DNA of 7,045 nucleotides, taken from the NCBI GenBank assembly GCA_002430605.1, contig DJBY01000129.1:1-7045 (forward strand), given 5' to 3'. The stretch comes from Opitutia bacterium UBA5964. Its GTDB lineage: Bacteria > Verrucomicrobiota > Verrucomicrobiia > Opitutales > Coraliomargaritaceae. Under the pieces are notes generated by a model. The model saw only the letters and a list, made by a program, of their open reading frames with translations, did not search any database and had not been told where the DNA came from. The position numbers and the translations under genes are program-made. Shown in pieces: positions 5,787 through 7,045 of the stretch. Numbering within the stretch: the first letter of the stretch is position 1; the number at the start of each line of letters is the position of its first letter.

Positions 5787-7045
5787 ATGAATATTAAAAA
5801 GATAGTTATGATGAAACCATTTTTGGCGATGGTCATGTTTACGGCCCTGCTTTGCTTAACACTGAATGGTTTGAGTGCCGAGCAGCCGCTGATCATTCCA
5901 CAACCACAAACCATGCAAGTGACCGAAGGCACCTTTGGAATTAACAAATCCATTGTCATCGCTGCTGACCAATCCTTTGCCGAAGAGGCAAAGTTTCTTG
6001 CAGACACATTGAAGCAGACCGCTGACGTAAACGCCGCCTACAATGAAGAAGGCAATATCCTCTTCATCCAGGTTCCAAAAACAGACATCAAAGACGAGGG
6101 GTACACGCTCGAAGTCCTGCCGAATCGAATCGTCATCAAAGCCAGTTCTACAGCGGGGGCATTCTACGCCGTGCAGACCATCATTCAGATGCTTCCGGCT
6201 GAAGTGAGTGCTGGTAAAAAAGTAAGTCTCCCTCTGTCCCTCCCGACGGTAAAAATTAGTGATGCGCCACGTTTTGCCTGGCGCGCGTTCATGCTCGATG
6301 AAGGCCGTCACTTCAAAGGTGAAACAGAGGTGAAAAAACTGCTCGACCAGATGGCGATGCTTAAAATGAACGTATTCCACTGGCACCTGACCGACGATCA
6401 GGGGTGGCGCATTGAAATCAAGAAATATCCAAAACTCACCTCCATCGGGTCAAAACGTACCGATACTCAAATCGGAGGCTGGGATAGCCCTAAACGTTCT
6501 GGGGAACCCCATGAAGGATTCTATACGCAGGAGCAGATTCGCGACATCGTGAACTATGCAGCCGACCGCCACATCACGATCGTTCCGGAAATCGGCATGC
6601 CCGGACACGCCTGTGCTGCCATTGCGGCCTACCCAATTTTGGGAACCACAGGGAAAGAGATTCCAGTCATGACCGTTTTTGGTAAAGCGTACGACACCTA
6701 CAACCCTGCAAGAGAATCCACCTACCAGATACTGAGTGAGATTCTGGACGAAGTGTGCGAACTGTTCCCCTCGAAAATCATTCATATCGGTGGTGATGAA
6801 GTACGATTCACGCAGTGGCAAGAGAGTGAAGAGGTCAAAGCGCTGATGACGCGTGAAAACCTCAAAACCATGGCCGACGTGCAAACCTACTTCACCAACC
6901 GCATGTCACAGATTGTTGCCGCAAAAGGACGCCGTATCATGGGCTGGAACGAAATTATGGGCGAAGACCTGCACGGATTCCTTAAAGACGGCCAAACGGG
7001 GCAGGCTGCCACACTGTCAACCGATGCCGTTGTCCACTTCTGGAA
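5787..7045 (+). CDS. Exported GH20 beta-N-acetylhexosaminidase, 3' end cut by window (first 419 codons)
   Basis: Second hexosaminidase, expected to remove terminal GlcNAc/GalNAc residues outside the cytoplasm. The signal peptide (residues 1-31; hydrophobic core about 12-29, likely cleavage LSA-EQ) is followed by a GH20b-like N-terminal domain (about 32-158) and the catalytic barrel from about 160. Visible residues: R174, the HLTDDQGWR segment (200-208) and the catalytic pair D337-E338 in HIGGDE (codons 6795-6800). The frame runs off the window just after W419, which aligns with the active-site Trp W395 of the first GH20, so the later Tyr, Asp, Trp and Glu residues cannot be checked. PEIGMPGH has Gly270 where an Asp or Glu is expected. 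It closely matches the other GH20 in this window in several blocks (for example GFYTQEQI, RHITIVPEI, EVCELFPS) but is less GC-rich. Transcribed divergently from the kinase operon. Confidence 0.93.
   Translation, partial: MNIKKIVMMKPFLAMVMFTALLCLTLNGLSAEQPLIIPQPQTMQVTEGTFGINKSIVIAADQSFAEEAKFLADTLKQTADVNAAYNEEGNILFIQVPKTDIKDEGYTLEVLPNRIVIKASSTAGAFYAVQTIIQMLPAEVSAGKKVSLPLSLPTVKISDAPRFAWRAFMLDEGRHFKGETEVKKLLDQMAMLKMNVFHWHLTDDQGWRIEIKKYPKLTSIGSKRTDTQIGGWDSPKRSGEPHEGFYTQEQIRDIVNYAADRHITIVPEIGMPGHACAAIAAYPILGTTGKEIPVMTVFGKAYDTYNPARESTYQILSEILDEVCELFPSKIIHIGGDEVRFTQWQESEEVKALMTRENLKTMADVQTYFTNRMSQIVAAKGRRIMGWNEIMGEDLHGFLKDGQTGQAATLSTDAVVHFW

Noticed and set aside
5856..6386. 176-codon and 144-codon (6450-6884) frames on the minus strand opposite the second GH20
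   Set aside because: They lie wholly inside a confidently identified GH20 gene on the plus strand and show no family motif.

Overview
The window reads as chromosomal DNA of a polysaccharide-degrading Gram-negative bacterium, most likely a member of the Verrucomicrobiota/PVC group. That placement is an inference. It rests on the sensor kinase architecture (discoidin-type extracytoplasmic region, 'LTDG...WLLALHRR' linker, one membrane helix, NarL-type kinase core), which I recall mainly from that phylum, and on exported GH20 enzymes with weak or absent Shine-Dalgarno signals on two of the four genes.

Layout. (1) 47-1660, minus strand: a complete exported GH20 beta-N-acetylhexosaminidase with the full set of catalytic residues. 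(2) 1661-2427: 767 bases without a convincing gene but rich in symmetry. It holds a 16-base hairpin (1815-1830), a direct-repeat pair built on GGTAACA (1912-1951), a 67-base imperfect inverted repeat with 24-base arms (1970-2036), and two small hairpins (2185-2215). It looks like a worn mobile-element end or an unannotated structured element. (3) 2428-5543, minus strand: a two-gene operon in which an 828-residue membrane sensor histidine kinase is followed, with an ATGA overlap, by a NarL/FixJ-type response regulator. (4) 5544-5786: a compact divergent intergenic region with a perfect TTGAT-N4-ATCAA (FNR/CRP-type) palindrome, a tandem TACGTA motif, and promoter-like elements. (5) 5787 to the right edge, plus strand: a second exported GH20 enzyme, cut by the window end at residue 419.

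Working model (inference). The kinase senses a carbohydrate or glycan fragment outside the inner membrane through its split discoidin/beta-sandwich region. It phosphorylates the adjacent regulator, which may control one or both flanking hexosaminidase genes that release GlcNAc or GalNAc from chitin- or glycan-type substrates. This resembles the job of Bacteroidota hybrid two-component systems but uses separate kinase and NarL-type regulator proteins. The FNR-like site suggests an additional oxygen or global input on the second GH20. The two GH20 genes are clear homologues but differ in base composition and in one active-site residue, so they may not be redundant.
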